64,000 nucleotides of DNA from Rhodococcus ruber (GTDB taxonomy: Bacteria; Actinomycetota; Actinomycetes; Mycobacteriales; Mycobacteriaceae). The notes under the pieces are model-generated. The model searched no databases, had not been told where the DNA came from, and was given only the letters and a program-made list of their open reading frames with translations. The DNA lies in contig NZ_JAPWIJ010000003.1 in the NCBI RefSeq assembly GCF_027270735.1, forward strand, positions 186,001 through 250,000. Reading direction: 5' to 3'. Shown piece after piece: positions 20,785 to 29,930 of the stretch; within the stretch, counting starts at the first letter, position 1, and the number at the start of each line of letters is the position of its first letter. Position numbers and translations under genes: made by a program.

Positions 20785-22707
20785 TCAGCGATGCACGCCG
20801 ACATTGGCAGCCAGGTACCCGACCCGGCGTTGCACCGCGGCGATCTCTCGCACTCCGTCGGTGAGCAGACTGCGCTCCAGGGGTGACAGATCGGCCATGA
20901 CCAGCACATCACCGGGCCGGTGGCCGGCGGTGATCTGATCGATCTGATGCGCCAGCCGCAAGCGTTGAAGCAGGGCGAACACTTCGGTGAGTGCCGAAAC
21001 ATCATCGTCGGAGAGCATCCCGTTGCCCGACGCGGCCGCGAGTCGTGCCGGGGTCGAGGCGGCGGCCATGCCGACCGAGAGCCCACCCCAGCGAGCGAGG
21101 TTGACGATGGGGGTCAAAGCGTGAGCTTTGAGGTCGAACGTGCCGCCGCGCCGAGCCAGTACGTCTCGCAGCGAGCGCAGCCGGGCCCGGCCCGCCAACG
21201 CGTCACGCAGTTGCAACCGCAATGCGTCCGGGTGCTCGACCAGGAGTCGGCGATAGGCCTCGGGAACGGTGTTCAGCTCCCTCGGGCCCCACACCACTCT
21301 TCCGTCGATCATCAGTGAGGACATGATCAGGCCGGAGTCTTCTGCCGGATTGCCACGGTCACCGAAGGGGTTGCTGAGCCAGTGAGCTGCGGCCCTTTCC
21401 CACTGCCCGGCCGAGCGTGCGAATCGGGGCGAACTCGCGACCGCGCCGTTGGTGTCCGACGGCAGTCCGGCACCGTCCAGGCTCACGTGCACGCGGGCGG
21501 CCAAGTCCATCAGCGCCTCGTCGCGGGTTCGCGGCACCGCGTTCGATGTCCCTCGCGTGCCGGGGTCCGCGGTGGTGTCGGACCAGGTCAATGCACTGTC
21601 GACGTCCGAGGACGGCATGGCTTCCCGACGCGCCACACTGCCGAGGGTGATCCAGGCGAACCGGTCGCGCGGCACTTCCGGCCGCGCCGACCACTCGATC
21701 TCGACGGCACGGCGGACGAGGCTGTCGACCACGACGGACAGGATCGCGCTGACCGCCATGGCGTCGGTGCCGCCTCGGAACAGATCCACCACCAAGCGCG
21801 GGACGAGCTTTCCTGCGTCGGCGAGTTCGGCGGAGGTCGCTGCGGACGTCACTGCCCGGCGGACCACGAAGCTGCGACGGGTGGACGCAGCATGCAGATC
21901 GGAATCCTCGACGACACCGAGAACCTCGCCCCGATCGGACAGCACGGGCATGTGCCGCAGCCCCAGCTCGAGCATGTCCATCAGGACGGTGCCGGCAAGT
22001 CGGTCCGCCGTGACGGTCTCGGCGGGCGACGTCATCACCTTCTCGATGGGAGTATCGACGCCGATCCCGGCGGCCACCACGCGAACTCGGAGGTCTCGGT
22101 CGGTGAAGATGCCGTGGCGCGACCCTCGCAGCGGAATAAGGACATACGAGCTGCCCTGCTCGGTCATGTGCCGGACGGCATCTCGAACAGTGGTACCGGC
22201 GGAGGTGAACACCGCAGGCGCAGAGACCAATTCACCGACGGTCCGGCCGGCGCTGCCCTCCACCGGTCCCCCACGGTATGCAGAAGAGGAGTTGACGGCA
22301 TCGGCCAGGAACGCCAGACCGGTGGGCGTTGCGAACAACGGCCGAACCAGCGCACCGGGCAACTGCAGAACGACACTCGGTTCGGTAGCGCGCGCACAGA
22401 ATTCGACGGTGCCACCGGAGAGCAGCGCCGAGAATCCGAATACCCCACCGGGACCTATCGTGTCGATGGGAACGTCGGTGCGCGAGGTGTCGTCCGGGTG
22501 CGTGATCACCACACGCCCGGTACGCACCACCCACACGGTGTCGGCATCGGCCGAGGCATCCATCGGTGAACGGTCCACAACCCATGCACCACTGCCGTAC
22601 TCGCGTTCGACGGCTGCTGCGGCCATCTCGGCCAGCACAGCCGGCGGCGCGCCCTGGAACGGTGGGTGCGCACCGAGGAACTCGGTAAGCGCCGGTCTAT
22701 CCGCCAC
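20785..22707 (-). CDS. cNMP-binding/CBS/DUF294 nucleotidyltransferase-like signalling protein
   Basis: A 640-residue protein with an N-terminal cyclic-nucleotide-binding-like domain (about 10-135, including GPGGVFGFSALLSGG). Two CBS domains follow (about 150-285, with GIFTDRDLRVRVV and MPVLSDRGEVLGVVEDSD). Then comes a nucleotidyltransferase core with GSVARREAMPSSDVD at 356-370 and a DUF294 C-terminal helical domain. GlnD-like and DUF294 proteins of this layout are thought to sense small molecules; no reaction is established here. Its GTG overlaps the end of the GMC oxidoreductase gene by 11 bases, so it is translationally tied to that operon. Confidence 0.88.
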   Translation of the reverse strand: MADRPALTEFLGAHPPFQGAPPAVLAEMAAAAVEREYGSGAWVVDRSPMDASADADTVWVVRTGRVVITHPDDTSRTDVPIDTIGPGGVFGFSALLSGGTVEFCARATEPSVVLQLPGALVRPLFATPTGLAFLADAVNSSSAYRGGPVEGSAGRTVGELVSAPAVFTSAGTTVRDAVRHMTEQGSSYVLIPLRGSRHGIFTDRDLRVRVVAAGIGVDTPIEKVMTSPAETVTADRLAGTVLMDMLELGLRHMPVLSDRGEVLGVVEDSDLHAASTRRSFVVRRAVTSAATSAELADAGKLVPRLVVDLFRGGTDAMAVSAILSVVVDSLVRRAVEIEWSARPEVPRDRFAWITLGSVARREAMPSSDVDSALTWSDTTADPGTRGTSNAVPRTRDEALMDLAARVHVSLDGAGLPSDTNGAVASSPRFARSAGQWERAAAHWLSNPFGDRGNPAEDSGLIMSSLMIDGRVVWGPRELNTVPEAYRRLLVEHPDALRLQLRDALAGRARLRSLRDVLARRGGTFDLKAHALTPIVNLARWGGLSVGMAAASTPARLAAASGNGMLSDDDVSALTEVFALLQRLRLAHQIDQITAGHRPGDVLVMADLSPLERSLLTDGVREIAAVQRRVGYLAANVGVHR

Positions 22708-24244
22708 GAATCAGGTCGGCGCATTTCTCCGCCATGGTCATCACCGTGATGTTGGGATTGACGTACGGCAGCTTCGGCATCGCCGACGCGTCGACGACGC
22801 GAAGACGTGAGATTCCCTTGACGCGCAACTCGGGATCCAGCACGGCCATCGTGTCGTCCACCGATCCCATCCGGGCAGTTCCGGCCGGGTGATAGACCGT
22901 GTTGTGCGTCTTGTGCACGTAGTCGAGCAGGTCGTCGTCGGTGACGGCCTCGGGCCCCGGGGCGAGTTCGCGTTCGATCCACCCGGCCATCGGTCCGTCG
23001 GCTGCGATGCGACGAGCCAGCTTCAGACCGGCAAGCATCACCGCGTCGTCGTGGCCGTCCGGGTCGGTGAAATAGCGCGGATCCACCTTGGCGCGGTCAC
23101 GAAAGTCCCTGCTGCGCAATCGAACAGTGCCGCGCGAGCGCCCCTGGGTCACGTTGGGCGTAAGACAGAAGCCGTTGTCGGTGGTCGGATAGCCCCAGCG
23201 GAGGGTGTTCATGTCGAACGGCACACTGCCGTAATGCATCATGACGTCGGGATAGTTCAGCGACGAGTCGGTCTGCGCGAACACGCCGATTTCCCACCAC
23301 TGCGAGGAAGTGGTGACCATCGGCTTGCTCGCCTCCCAGAACACCAGTCCTTCGACGTGGTCGTCGAGGTTCTCGCCCACTCCGGGTGAATCGACCCGAA
23401 CGGTGATTCCCATCTCCTGCAGCTGAGCCGCCGGTCCGATTCCCGAGAGCATCAACAACTTCGGAGTGTCGATGGCACCGGCAGTGACGATCACTTCCCG
23501 ACGCGCCGAGACGGTGTCGTAGCCGGTCAGGTCGGGACGTTGGTACCGCACACCCGTCGCGGTCAGTGACTCGTCGATCAGAATCTCGCTGATCCAGCAG
23601 TCGGTGCGCACCTCGAGGTTGGGCCGCGATCCGATGATCGGGTGCAGGTACGCATGCGAGGTCGACATACGCGAGCCGTCCTCACCCGCATTGATCTGAA
23701 ACCAACCCGCACCGTTGAGTACAGGCGTTCCGCGGTTGAATGCGACTGTGGGAAGACCTACCCCGGCGGCCGATTCGAGCACTGCCGCACCGCACGGATC
23801 GTTCGGCGGCACATCGCGGATTCGCACGGGGCCGTCGTGTCCACGGCCGGTGTCGTTGTTCTCCACGCGCGCGACGAACGGCAGGATGTCCGACGCGCCC
23901 CAGCCCGTCGCGCCGGCCGCGGCCCAATCGTCGAGAGTTTCGGCGGGCGGATGAAAAGCGATGCAGGAGTTGTGCGAGGAGCAACCGCCGAGCACTTTTG
24001 CGCGCGCATGCCGCATGAAGCTGTTGCCACGTTCCTGCGGCTCGACGGGGTAGTCCCAGTCGTATCCGGAGTCGAGCAGATGCATCCACTCGACGAGTTC
24101 CAGGATTGCCTTGTCGCCGACGTCGGTTGGCCCTGCCTCGACGAGGCAGACGCTGACAGAAGGATCCTCGCTCAGCCGCGCGGCCAGGACGCACCCCGCC
24201 GTGCCACCTCCCGCGACGACGTAATCGAACTGGGTGTCTGTCAC
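22697..24244 (-). CDS. GMC-family oxidoreductase (choline dehydrogenase-like)
   Basis: A 515-residue flavoprotein. The FAD loop is VVAGGGTAGCVLAARL (9-24), and GGCSSHNSCIAF marks the second GMC motif. The active-site His and Asn lie in YHPAGTARMG and YVNPNITVMTMAEK. It most resembles choline/alcohol dehydrogenases. With the neighbouring aldehyde dehydrogenase and APC permease it fits choline uptake and oxidation to betaine, although other amino- or polyalcohols are possible. The GTG start has a strong GAAGGAG site. It is 12 bases downstream of the permease gene. Confidence 0.87.
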   Translation of the reverse strand: MTDTQFDYVVAGGGTAGCVLAARLSEDPSVSVCLVEAGPTDVGDKAILELVEWMHLLDSGYDWDYPVEPQERGNSFMRHARAKVLGGCSSHNSCIAFHPPAETLDDWAAAGATGWGASDILPFVARVENNDTGRGHDGPVRIRDVPPNDPCGAAVLESAAGVGLPTVAFNRGTPVLNGAGWFQINAGEDGSRMSTSHAYLHPIIGSRPNLEVRTDCWISEILIDESLTATGVRYQRPDLTGYDTVSARREVIVTAGAIDTPKLLMLSGIGPAAQLQEMGITVRVDSPGVGENLDDHVEGLVFWEASKPMVTTSSQWWEIGVFAQTDSSLNYPDVMMHYGSVPFDMNTLRWGYPTTDNGFCLTPNVTQGRSRGTVRLRSRDFRDRAKVDPRYFTDPDGHDDAVMLAGLKLARRIAADGPMAGWIERELAPGPEAVTDDDLLDYVHKTHNTVYHPAGTARMGSVDDTMAVLDPELRVKGISRLRVVDASAMPKLPYVNPNITVMTMAEKCADLIRGG

Positions 24245-24256
24245 TGCACGCTCCTT

Positions 24257-25768
24257 CTAGTTGCCCGTGGAGGCATGTGATTTCAGAGTGCCGATGTGCT
24301 TGCGCCCCTTGACTGCGTACCACAGCAGGCCTACGCCCAGGATGCCGCCGATGTACACGAACGCACCGAACGTGTTGTACCAGGGGGTGCCGTACACGGC
24401 CTCGCGCGGCCAGGCGAGGTTGATCGCCATCCCTGCGCCCCACACCACTGCCGCAATGTTGACCGGCAGGCCGAACCTACCCATCGTGAAGTAACCACCG
24501 GGCTTCAGATCCTCCGGCGGCCACTCGCCTTTGATGCGCTTGACCAACAGTGGTCCGGTGACCATCAGATACGCGAGGTAGATCATGATGATCGCGATCG
24601 AGGTGAGGACCGTGAAGATCTGCGGCTGACCGATGTTGACGACGAGAATGACGATGGCCAGCACGCCGATCGTCACCGCGGGCACCACCGGGGTCTGGGT
24701 CTTCGGATTCACCTTGGCCAGGCTCTCGCCGAAGGGCAACGCGTTGTCTCGCGCCATGGCGAACGTGAGCCGGATCGCCGCGGTGTGCACTGCCAGTGAG
24801 CAGACGAACACAGCGATGACGATGCAGATGAGGAAGACGGTGCCCAGCGGGCCCCACATCACCGATTCGACGATGGACTGCAGGCTGCCGTCGGGGCTGC
24901 CGAGGGCAGGATCGTTCAGGTCCGGCGCGGCCATGACGGCGAACACCAGGATGGCTCCACCGATGACGAACGAGGCGAGGATGGCGCGAAAGATCGCTTT
25001 GGGAGCGGTGCGCCGGGGTTCGACGGTTTCTTCACCGAGCGAGCTCGCGGTGTCGAATCCGTACATGACGTAGCCCGACGCCAGCGACGCGACCAGGAAG
25101 GCACCGAGGTAGCCGCCGCTCTCGCCGGCTCCGTAGCCGTTGGCGGAGAAGAACACCTCGGGCCCCCGAGTGATGTTGGCCGCGAGCAAGATCGCGATGA
25201 GAACGGCCGCAATGAGTTCGATGAACACACCCGCACTGTTGATCATCGCCATCAGTCGAACGCCCAGCGCGTTGATCGTGGTGGTGATGGCGATCAGAAT
25301 CGCACCGAGCAGCACTGCATTGGCCGCGAAATCTCGGGCACCACTGCCGTCACCGATGATCTGAAATCCGCTCCAGATGCGTGGCAAATTCAGCTGCAGA
25401 GCGAGGGCGACAGCGGCCAGCGTCACGATCGATGCCGTGAGCATCAGCCAACCCGCCGACCACCCGACGATTCTGCGGCCCAACAGCTTCGCCCAGTTGT
25501 ATACCGATCCAGCCACCGGATACTTGGCGGCGAGTTCCATGAAGCACAGTGCCACGCAGAGCTGACCTACGAAGACCGCAGGCCACGACCACAGGTACGC
25601 CGGCCCGGCGGTCCCGAAACCGAAGTAGAACAGCTGGAACGTGCCGGTGAGAATCGAGATGTAACTGACGCCTGCGGCGAAGCTGGCGAATTTGCCGAGA
25701 CTGCGGTCCAGCGATTCCTTGTACCCGAAATCGTCCATCCCGCTCGAATTGTCGTTCAGTAATGCCAT
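24257..25768 (-). CDS. APC-family permease (amino acid/choline-type)
   Basis: A 503-residue carrier with about twelve membrane spans. The N-terminus reads FASFAAGVSYISILTGTFQL, and GFDTASSLGEETVEPRRTAPKAI is the conserved APC loop after the sixth span. Neighbours suggest it imports the substrate of the flanking alcohol and aldehyde dehydrogenases, probably choline or a related amine. The ATG at 25768 is preferred because GGAAAGG lies eight bases upstream; the ATG at 25786 has no such site. It starts 24 bases after the aldehyde dehydrogenase stop. Confidence 0.88.
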   Translation of the reverse strand: MALLNDNSSGMDDFGYKESLDRSLGKFASFAAGVSYISILTGTFQLFYFGFGTAGPAYLWSWPAVFVGQLCVALCFMELAAKYPVAGSVYNWAKLLGRRIVGWSAGWLMLTASIVTLAAVALALQLNLPRIWSGFQIIGDGSGARDFAANAVLLGAILIAITTTINALGVRLMAMINSAGVFIELIAAVLIAILLAANITRGPEVFFSANGYGAGESGGYLGAFLVASLASGYVMYGFDTASSLGEETVEPRRTAPKAIFRAILASFVIGGAILVFAVMAAPDLNDPALGSPDGSLQSIVESVMWGPLGTVFLICIVIAVFVCSLAVHTAAIRLTFAMARDNALPFGESLAKVNPKTQTPVVPAVTIGVLAIVILVVNIGQPQIFTVLTSIAIIMIYLAYLMVTGPLLVKRIKGEWPPEDLKPGGYFTMGRFGLPVNIAAVVWGAGMAINLAWPREAVYGTPWYNTFGAFVYIGGILGVGLLWYAVKGRKHIGTLKSHASTGN

Positions 25769-25792
25769 GTCTGTGGCCTTTCCCATCGTGCT

Positions 25793-27319
25793 CTATCGGG
25801 TACCGAACCACCCCGCCGCTGTAGGTGAGGTGTTGTGCCAAATATGCTTCGCTTCTTGATATTCGGACATACCGGACGGACCGAGTTCGCGGCCGTTCCC
25901 GGACTGCTTGAAGCCGCCCCATTCCGCGGCCGCCGTGTAGACACCGAAGTCGTTGAGCCACACCGTTCCATGGCGAAGCCCACGCACCATTCTTTCGCCT
26001 CGCGCGGCGTCGGACGTCCGAACTCCCGCAGCGAGACCGTAATTCGTATCGTTGCCCAGCAGCAGCGCTTCGGCCTCGGTGTCGAAGCGCTCCACAGTGA
26101 GTATGGGCCCGAACGTCTCCTCCTGCACGATATTCATGGACCGATTGCAATGATCGAAAATCGTGGGAAGGAAATAGCTCCCGTTCTCCAGGGCAGGATC
26201 GTCCGGTTTCGTTCCGCCGACCACCAACGTCGCACCCTCTTCGATGCCACCCGCGACGAAGCCCTCGATCTTCTCGCGCTGCGCCTGCGACACCAGCGGT
26301 CCGGTCTCGCTGGCCGGGTCCGTACCCGGCCCCATCACGATGGTCTTCGCGCGCTCTGCCACCGCGGCCACGAACCGGTCGGCCACCGATTCCTCGATGA
26401 TCAGTCGGGTACCGGCCGAACACACCTGGCCGGAATGCAGAAACACTCCGGTCAGTACGTTGTCGACCGAATCGGCGAACGACTGCTCGTCGGCCACCGC
26501 GTCGGCGAACACGATGTGCGGATTCTTGCCGCCGAGTTCGACGGCGACCTTGGTGACGTTCTCGGCCGCGGCGGCCAGGATGTGCCTGCCCGTCGCCAGT
26601 CCACCGGTGAAGGAAATGAAATCGACGTCACGGTTCCTGGTGAGCGCATCTCCGAGGACCGCGCCGCTCCCCTGCAGCAGATTGACCACACCCGCAGGTA
26701 CACCTGCTTCCTCGACCAGCTTGGTGAATGCGATGGTGCTCAGCGGGGTCACTTCACTCGGCTTCAGCACCATCGTGCAACCGGCCGCAAGGGCCGGGGC
26801 GATCTTCCACGAGATCTGCAGCAGCGGGTAGTTCCACGGCGCGATCATGACGCACACACCGATCGGCTCGTGTACTACTCGGCTGAGAATCTCGGGCCGG
26901 TCGACATCGATCAGTCGATCTTCCTGCACCACAGCGAGATCGGCATAGAAGCGGAACACCGACGTGACGTCGTCGATATCGATCTCACTCTCGCCGAACG
27001 TCTTTCCGGTGTCGAGGGTCTCGATATGCGCCAACTTCGCCTTGTCCCGTTGGAGCAAGTCTGCGATGCGATTGAGCAGATCACTGCGCTCACCCACCGT
27101 CACCGAGCGCCACGGCCCATCGTCGAAAGCGGACCGCGCCGCTGCCACCGCGCGCAACGCGTCGTCGGGCGTGGCCTCGTCCACGACGGCCACCGTGCTG
27201 CCGTTGGACGGATCGACGATGTCACGGGTCCCACCGTCACCGGACCCCTGCCACTGCCCGTCGACGAACAGCGACGGCCGCAGTGAGGTCGGGTCGAATC
27301 CTGCATCGGAGTCGGTCAC
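25793..27319 (-). CDS. Aldehyde dehydrogenase (betaine-aldehyde dehydrogenase type)
   Basis: A 508-residue NAD(P)-dependent enzyme. It shows the cofactor segment MIAPWNYPLLQ, the general-base Glu in VAVELGGKNP, the catalytic Cys in HSGQVCSAGTRL, and EETFGPIL. Overall it resembles BetB-like dehydrogenases that oxidise betaine aldehyde to glycine betaine. It is the first gene of a run continuing with the APC permease, GMC oxidoreductase, DUF294 protein and glucosidase. The GTG has an AAGG site eight bases upstream. Confidence 0.88.
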   Translation of the reverse strand: MTDSDAGFDPTSLRPSLFVDGQWQGSGDGGTRDIVDPSNGSTVAVVDEATPDDALRAVAAARSAFDDGPWRSVTVGERSDLLNRIADLLQRDKAKLAHIETLDTGKTFGESEIDIDDVTSVFRFYADLAVVQEDRLIDVDRPEILSRVVHEPIGVCVMIAPWNYPLLQISWKIAPALAAGCTMVLKPSEVTPLSTIAFTKLVEEAGVPAGVVNLLQGSGAVLGDALTRNRDVDFISFTGGLATGRHILAAAAENVTKVAVELGGKNPHIVFADAVADEQSFADSVDNVLTGVFLHSGQVCSAGTRLIIEESVADRFVAAVAERAKTIVMGPGTDPASETGPLVSQAQREKIEGFVAGGIEEGATLVVGGTKPDDPALENGSYFLPTIFDHCNRSMNIVQEETFGPILTVERFDTEAEALLLGNDTNYGLAAGVRTSDAARGERMVRGLRHGTVWLNDFGVYTAAAEWGGFKQSGNGRELGPSGMSEYQEAKHIWHNTSPTAAGWFGTR

Positions 27320-27371
27320 TGAAACACCTTACTTCCGTGTGGGGGCCTGTTGGTGTGTCTACGGTATGCCC

Positions 27372-27902
27372 TCAGCGGCCGGTGACTCCATCGATCTGTT
27401 CGCGGATGATGTCCGCGTGCCCGTTGTGCCGAGCATATTCACCGATCATGTGCACGTAGACCATCCTCAGTGACATCGGTCCGCCGCGAAAGTCGACCGG
27501 ATCCTCGAACGAGTATCGGGCAGCGACCACGTCCGAGGCCTCGCACTCGGCAGCGAATCGCGCGAAGTCCGACTCGGCACCCGATGGCACCGCTCCCAGG
27601 AAGTCGGAGTCCTTACCCATCGCGGCGTCGTACATCGGGTCGAACGACATCGACGCCAGTCGCTCTCGAAACCAGATGCGTTCGACCTTCGCGAGGTGAC
27701 GGACGAGTCCGAGGAGCGAGACCGTCGAGTGCGAGAAAGGACGGCGCGCAAGCTGTTCGGCGTCGGCACCGGCGCAGATGTTCAGCAACGTAGCTCGATG
27801 CCAGCGCAGCACTCCCTCGAGCATCGGTCTGTCGTCACCGACGAGCGGACCGTCGACGGGATCGGGTGTGGGCGCTGTCCATGTCTTTCGCCGTTCGGTC
27901 AT
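27372..27902 (-). CDS. DinB/DUF664-family protein
   Basis: A 176-residue four-helix protein of the DinB superfamily (DUF664 branch). The N-terminal helix reads MLEGVLRWHRATLLNICAGA. Conserved metal-type residues appear in GLVRHLAKVERIW and YVHMIGEYARHNGHADIIRE, the latter with the HNGH signature. Such actinobacterial proteins are linked to mycothiol-dependent chemistry, but the role is unknown. Start at ATG 27902; further in-frame codons upstream overlap the divergent 84-residue gene's promoter. Confidence 0.82.
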   Translation of the reverse strand: MTERRKTWTAPTPDPVDGPLVGDDRPMLEGVLRWHRATLLNICAGADAEQLARRPFSHSTVSLLGLVRHLAKVERIWFRERLASMSFDPMYDAAMGKDSDFLGAVPSGAESDFARFAAECEASDVVAARYSFEDPVDFRGGPMSLRMVYVHMIGEYARHNGHADIIREQIDGVTGR

Positions 27903-27960
27903 GCACCGATTGTCGAGCATGCAACTGCACTGTGCAGCGCAGCGCATTACGGTGGAGTTC

Positions 27961-28215
27961 ATGACTATCGAAGATGTGGGCGGCAGGCGAACGGTGACGG
28001 CGGACGAGCTTCTTCTGTTGGTGGGTGATCATCTCCTCATCGAGGAGGGTGTCGCGACCGGATTCATCGAAAGCGCTGGACAGGTTGCCGAGAACGTGGC
28101 GGTGACGGTGACCGACGGCGTCGACGGAACCACCACGACCGAGCGTGTTTTTCTTCCCGACTCCGAGGTGACCATCGAACCGGCCGATCGCGGGCGCGCC
28201 CCCGTCACCCTGTGA
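27961..28215 (+). CDS. Small conserved hypothetical protein, 84 residues
   Basis: Unrecognised family. The protein is acidic and starts MTIEDVGGRRTVTADELLLLV. It appears mostly beta after an initial helix, with repeated VTVTD and VTIEP strands. A GGTGGAG ribosome site lies just upstream of the ATG. It is divergent from the DinB-like gene by 58 bases. Confidence 0.6.
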   Translation: MTIEDVGGRRTVTADELLLLVGDHLLIEEGVATGFIESAGQVAENVAVTVTDGVDGTTTTERVFLPDSEVTIEPADRGRAPVTL

Positions 28216-28249
28216 CGACCGGATACGGCCTGCTCAGAAGTACATCGGT

Positions 28250-28290
28250 GTAACTTCAGAAACTTGGATCACACCAGTCACATTGGTACC
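28250..28290 (+). promoter_or_regulatory. Five 9-bp-phased GTAAC-like repeats, candidate MtrA binding array
   Basis: Five 5-mers recur with exactly four bases between them: GTAAC (28250), GAAAC (28259), ATCAC (28268), GTCAC (28277) and GTACC (28286). The response regulator MtrA of mycolic-acid actinobacteria is known to bind direct 9-bp repeats of the GTCACAgcg/GTAAC type upstream of cell-wall genes. The array ends ten bases before a TAGGGT -10 of a secreted protein, an activator-like position. Confidence 0.55.
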
Positions 28291-28299
28291 GAACTGAGC

Positions 28300-28305
28300 T
28301 AGGGT
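28300..28305 (+). promoter_or_regulatory. Putative -10 element of the YdcF-like gene
   Basis: TAGGGT fits TANNNT and lies just downstream of the repeat array. Transcription would then begin near 28312, leaving a leader that contains the GGAGGG ribosome site at 28328-28333. This argues for the GTG at 28343 over the earlier one at 28304. Confidence 0.5.
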
Positions 28306-28342
28306 GGCGGAAACCCGTCACCTCATCGGAGGGCTACCGACA

Positions 28343-29266
28343 GTGCGATCCGGCCGAGCACAACCGACGATTCGCGTTGCCGTGGTCACCTGTGCGGCTG
28401 CACTTGCCCTCTGTACGGGCATGGGCGCGGCGATGGCCCAGCCCGACCCGTCGACCCAGGTCACGACGGTCGCAGACGCATCACGGTCCGCCGACGCGCA
28501 GCAGTACAACGATGCACAGAATGCTTTGGTCAAGGGCCGATACGATGCCGGCTTCGCCGCATTGGATGCCGTTGCGGCCGCGGCACCGAACGATGCCAAT
28601 GTGGCAGCGCTGCAGACGTTCTATGCCAACGCAACCGATGATGCCGCCGCGCGTGCGCAGCACTCGGCCCGCCTACGGGCCCTGTCCCCTGCACTCGCCG
28701 ACGCCGTCGATCGAGCCATCGCCGTCATCGACGACGCCGCGACCCGGACGATCGACTTCGGGCCGACGACCGACGGACCGCGTACCGCGATCGTGGTGCT
28801 CGGTCTCGGCCTGAACAGCGACGGCAGTATGGCCCCGGAGTTGGTCGAGCGGCTCCGCTCCGCCGTCGCGGTGGCAGAGCGTTCCCCCGAGTCGCCCATC
28901 ATCGTCACCGGTGGAAATCCGCAGAGCAGCATCACCGAGGCCGAAGCGATGCAGAAGTGGCTGATCGACAACGACATCGCGGACGACCGCATTCATACCG
29001 AGGCGACCGCGAATTCGACGGTACAGAACGCGCAGCGCGCCACCTCGCTGGCCGCAGACATAGGTGCTGAGAATCTGGTGCTCGCAACAACTCCCAGTCA
29101 TCTTCGGCGAGCGATCTCCGATTTCGAGATCGCCGGTGCCGACGTGATCGGTGCTGCGATATCCACCCTCGACGATCTACCGGATCTGCCTGCCCTCGCT
29201 CCGACGGCACGGTTGGGCATGACCGTCGATGCAACCAAGATCCTCGGGATACCGCGCACCTACTGA
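28343..29266 (+). CDS. Secreted YdcF/ElyC-like DUF218 protein
   Basis: A 307-residue protein with a signal peptide (about 1-33, IRVAVVTCAAALALCTGMGAA, ending AMAQ). A helical region follows (about 40-140), then a DUF218 domain (about 150-275) with TAIVVLGLGLNSDG, IIVTGGNPQSSITEAEAM and ATTPSHLRRAI. Family members (SanA, ElyC, YdcF) are tied to envelope integrity and peptidoglycan precursor handling. The GTG at 28343 has a GGAGGG site nine bases upstream. The 9-bp repeat array at its promoter suggests MtrA control. Its end overlaps the convergent tetR gene by seven bases. Confidence 0.83.
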   Translation: MRSGRAQPTIRVAVVTCAAALALCTGMGAAMAQPDPSTQVTTVADASRSADAQQYNDAQNALVKGRYDAGFAALDAVAAAAPNDANVAALQTFYANATDDAAARAQHSARLRALSPALADAVDRAIAVIDDAATRTIDFGPTTDGPRTAIVVLGLGLNSDGSMAPELVERLRSAVAVAERSPESPIIVTGGNPQSSITEAEAMQKWLIDNDIADDRIHTEATANSTVQNAQRATSLAADIGAENLVLATTPSHLRRAISDFEIAGADVIGAAISTLDDLPDLPALAPTARLGMTVDATKILGIPRTY

Positions 29267-29853
29267 CGCGTCCACCCTCGTAGCACCGACTCCGTCCCGG
29301 CGTCGAACATTTCACGACGAATCTCGTCGTCGGGGTTCATGGGCATCGCCAACTCCAGCGACACCGACCCGTGCACGATCGCCCAGAACGAATGGCTGAT
29401 CAAGTCGACCGATGCGCCGCCCATGGTGCCGGCCTCGACGGCGCGCGCTACCGCGGCCCGAAGCGGGTCCATCGCTGCGGCGGCGAGTTGTGCTTCTCCG
29501 GATACATCGACCGAACCCAGTACGCCGCCGAACATCACCGCGTACAGATGCGGGTTGTGCAGAGCCCAGTGCCGGTAGGAAACGCCCAGTTCGCGGAGAT
29601 CGACCTCGGGGTCGCCGGTGACGGGAACGCTGCGCTGCGCGTCACCGAAACTCGAGAACGATGCAGCGAACAGGGCCACCAGCAACTCGGCGCGACCACC
29701 GAACAGCGAATAGATGGCCGTGGTCGAGGTGCCCTCCGCGGCCGCCAGCTTACGAAGAGACAGCGAGTCGACTCCGTGTTGGGCAACGCTTTCCGCCGCG
29801 GCCTCGAGTAGCCGGGTGCGCAGTTCGGCATCATGAATTCTCGGTCTCGCCAC
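29260..29853 (-). CDS. TetR-family regulator
   Basis: A 197-residue protein. The helix-turn-helix (about 8-52) includes LRKLAAAEGTSTTAIYSLFGG, followed by an all-helical ligand domain. The GTG at 29853 was chosen because TAAGTT lies six bases upstream; a TTG two codons earlier is also open. It is divergent from the DUF4188 gene with 77 bases between starts and is the likely regulator of that gene. Ligand unknown. Confidence 0.87.
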   Translation of the reverse strand: MARPRIHDAELRTRLLEAAAESVAQHGVDSLSLRKLAAAEGTSTTAIYSLFGGRAELLVALFAASFSSFGDAQRSVPVTGDPEVDLRELGVSYRHWALHNPHLYAVMFGGVLGSVDVSGEAQLAAAAMDPLRAAVARAVEAGTMGGASVDLISHSFWAIVHGSVSLELAMPMNPDDEIRREMFDAGTESVLRGWTRQ

Positions 29854-29859
29854 TTGCAA

Positions 29860-29890
29860 AACTTACCACAACGGTGTTTTATAACAGTGT
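29860..29890. promoter_or_regulatory. tetR / DUF4188 divergent promoter region
   Basis: TAAGTT (minus, complement of 29860-29865) lies six bases before the tetR GTG. On the plus strand TATAAC (29880-29885) is a possible -10 for the DUF4188 gene. A direct repeat AACGGTGT/AACAGTGT (29870-29877, 29883-29890) may be a regulator site, but I see no clear palindrome. Confidence 0.4.
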
Positions 29891-29930
29891 CACAGTCAGT
29901 TCACCTGCACCGAACAGACGGGAACACGTC

